Assembly: GCA_027340645.1 (NCBI GenBank)
Contig: DAHWQN010000032.1
Coordinates: forward strand, 1 to 6,979
Origin: Microcaldota archaeon
GTDB taxonomy: Archaea > Micrarchaeota > Micrarchaeia > Micrarchaeales > CABMGC01
DNA: 6,979 nt
Direction: 5' to 3'
This document shows, piece by piece, positions 5,862 to 6,979 of the stretch. The notes under the pieces were generated by a model. That model saw only the letters and a program-made list of their open reading frames with translations, made no database searches and was not told the origin of the DNA. The translations under genes and the position numbers were made by a program. Position 1 is the stretch's first letter, and each line of letters begins with the position of its first letter.

Positions 5862-6979
5862 CTAGCTGTAAGGAATTATCTTTACATGTGCCTTAGGATC
5901 CCCTATTATAACGCTCTTCCATCCAGGTCCTTCATAAATTGATGCATAATAGGCATCTGCAAGTGGTGCTCCAGAGAAGTAATATGCGAACAGTACACCA
6001 GGATCTGAAAATCCCCACGTTGTCGGCTCACTGACAGCTGCGTCTATACCTGTTATACCATTATACACAAAATTCGATGCTGGCATCTGACCACCGCATG
6101 TTTCTTGCCATGAATCAGACTGGAATGAGCATCCGTCATATGACTCTAGCACAACGCCCAATGCGCCAGGAATAAACGAAAAACCCCAATTGCTGTCTGG
6201 TGCATTTCCTGAATTTGTTCCAAATGATGCATAGCCGCTTAAGCCTGTTGCCCCTGTGATAAATTTAGAGATTATATACTGATTGTTGACATTCATAGAT
6301 CCCAATATATAATTCCCTGTTATAAAAGGATTATTATCGTATCCCATGGTAAAGAAATAACCTCCACCAGTTTCACCATTATTGTAACCAATGGCGTTCC
6401 CATTCAATAATACGTATCCATTATTTGCAACTTCTCCCGCATTGTTGGCGTTGTTTATGAGATTATAAATGCTTTGCTGCGTAGGACCGTCAAGTCTTGT
6501 AACTTCGTACATATCATATGCTGACCATGAAAAAGGATGGTTCTCAAGTATTGAAGTTATGCAGCTTGGCGTTTCGCATCCACCCTCAAGTGTCAAACCC
6601 GAAATAGTACTGTAATATGGATTAACTGGTGGTAGAGGATTATCATTACAGAAACTAGGGAATGTTTCTGTAGGGTAAATATCTATTGCATTGTCTGCGA
6701 GCATGGCGTCTATTGAAAGAGATGAGCAGGACTGCCAGCCAGGATTCGGTGATGATCCCCCATCATCTATCAACGGCACTCCAACCGTAGTGACTATGTA
6801 GTCTATTTTTCCCAGCCCAATTCGTACTATGTTCGAACTAACCTGATTTATAACACTGTTTGCGACTATGTCATTCACATTCTCTGTGGCAGGTATGCCC
6901 TGCAAGTTTACTGTATATGCCGGATTAAACCCTTCTGCAGTCCGTTCAGTTGTGAAGTAGTTGCATACATTGGCGCTCT
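5862..6979 (-). CDS. TIGR03790-like protein, 5' partial
   Basis: The frame is open to the right edge, giving 371 visible residues without the true start. The TTG at 6905 is internal, as matching sequence continues upstream of it (NYFTTERTAEGFNPAYTVN). Hallmarks resemble the uncharacterised TIGR03790 family: an early segment like the family's 'YYxxxRxIP', KIDYIVTTVGVPLID, YEVTRLDGPTQQSIYNLI, GYASFGTNSGNAPDSNWGF with a following PGALG, a SEPTTWGFSDP stretch, then YYFSGAPLADAYY and WKSVIIGDPKAHV close to the C-terminus. Function is unknown. Seven or so cysteines, high Asn/Gly/Ser and few Lys/Arg suggest an exported, disulfide-bonded protein. An N-terminal signal peptide would be expected in the missing part (perhaps 40-60 residues). 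The C-terminus ends soon after the GDP motif with no added domain, anchor or sorting tail. The 5S gene lies 70 nt downstream on the same strand. Confidence 0.8.
   Translation of the reverse strand, partial: SANVCNYFTTERTAEGFNPAYTVNLQGIPATENVNDIVANSVINQVSSNIVRIGLGKIDYIVTTVGVPLIDDGGSSPNPGWQSCSSLSIDAMLADNAIDIYPTETFPSFCNDNPLPPVNPYYSTISGLTLEGGCETPSCITSILENHPFSWSAYDMYEVTRLDGPTQQSIYNLINNANNAGEVANNGYVLLNGNAIGYNNGETGGGYFFTMGYDNNPFITGNYILGSMNVNNQYIISKFITGATGLSGYASFGTNSGNAPDSNWGFSFIPGALGVVLESYDGCSFQSDSWQETCGGQMPASNFVYNGITGIDAAVSEPTTWGFSDPGVLFAYYFSGAPLADAYYASIYEGPGWKSVIIGDPKAHVKIIPYS

Noticed and set aside
6903..6905. TTG as the start codon of the TIGR03790-like gene
   Set aside because: The frame continues to the window end without a stop, and residues upstream of this TTG fit the family's early segment.

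Overview
The window is archaeal. It encodes adjacent GatD and GatE, the two subunits of the archaeal-type Glu-tRNA(Gln) amidotransferase, which bacteria and eukaryotes do not normally have. It also shows archaeal signals: TATA boxes about 25 nt upstream of starts, GAGGT-type ribosome binding sites, oligo-T terminators and a 5S rRNA gene with its own promoter. Isoleucine is often encoded by ATA, and the DNA looks moderately AT-rich. An unlinked 5S gene and compact gene packing fit a Thermoplasmata-like or DPANN/Micrarchaeota-like genome, but this placement is tentative.

Left part (1-4265, + strand): four tightly packed genes. gatD is cut by the window start and overlaps gatE by ATGA. An AIM24/TIGR00266-family protein follows, then a Nudix hydrolase of the ADP-ribose pyrophosphatase type. 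Spacing is about -4, 9 and 7 nt, so they are probably one operon. GatD releases ammonia from glutamine (or asparagine) and GatE uses it to convert Glu-tRNA(Gln) to Gln-tRNA(Gln). The functional link to the last two genes is unknown.

Middle part (4266-4717): a 118-nt gap, a small 55-residue DUF1059-like gene at 4384-4551, a strong pyrimidine-rich terminator, and a clear promoter for the next gene. The DUF1059-like protein carries an unusual H-x3-C-x2-C cluster.

Right part (4718-6979): a membrane-anchored winged-helix protein on the + strand (cytoplasmic DNA-binding head, one transmembrane helix, N-glycosylation-sequon-rich outer domain) converges on a solitary 5S rRNA gene on the - strand. 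The 5S gene lies downstream of a large TIGR03790-like gene on the same strand, which runs off the right end of the window. No 16S, 23S or tRNA gene is seen. No mobile element or CRISPR array was found.
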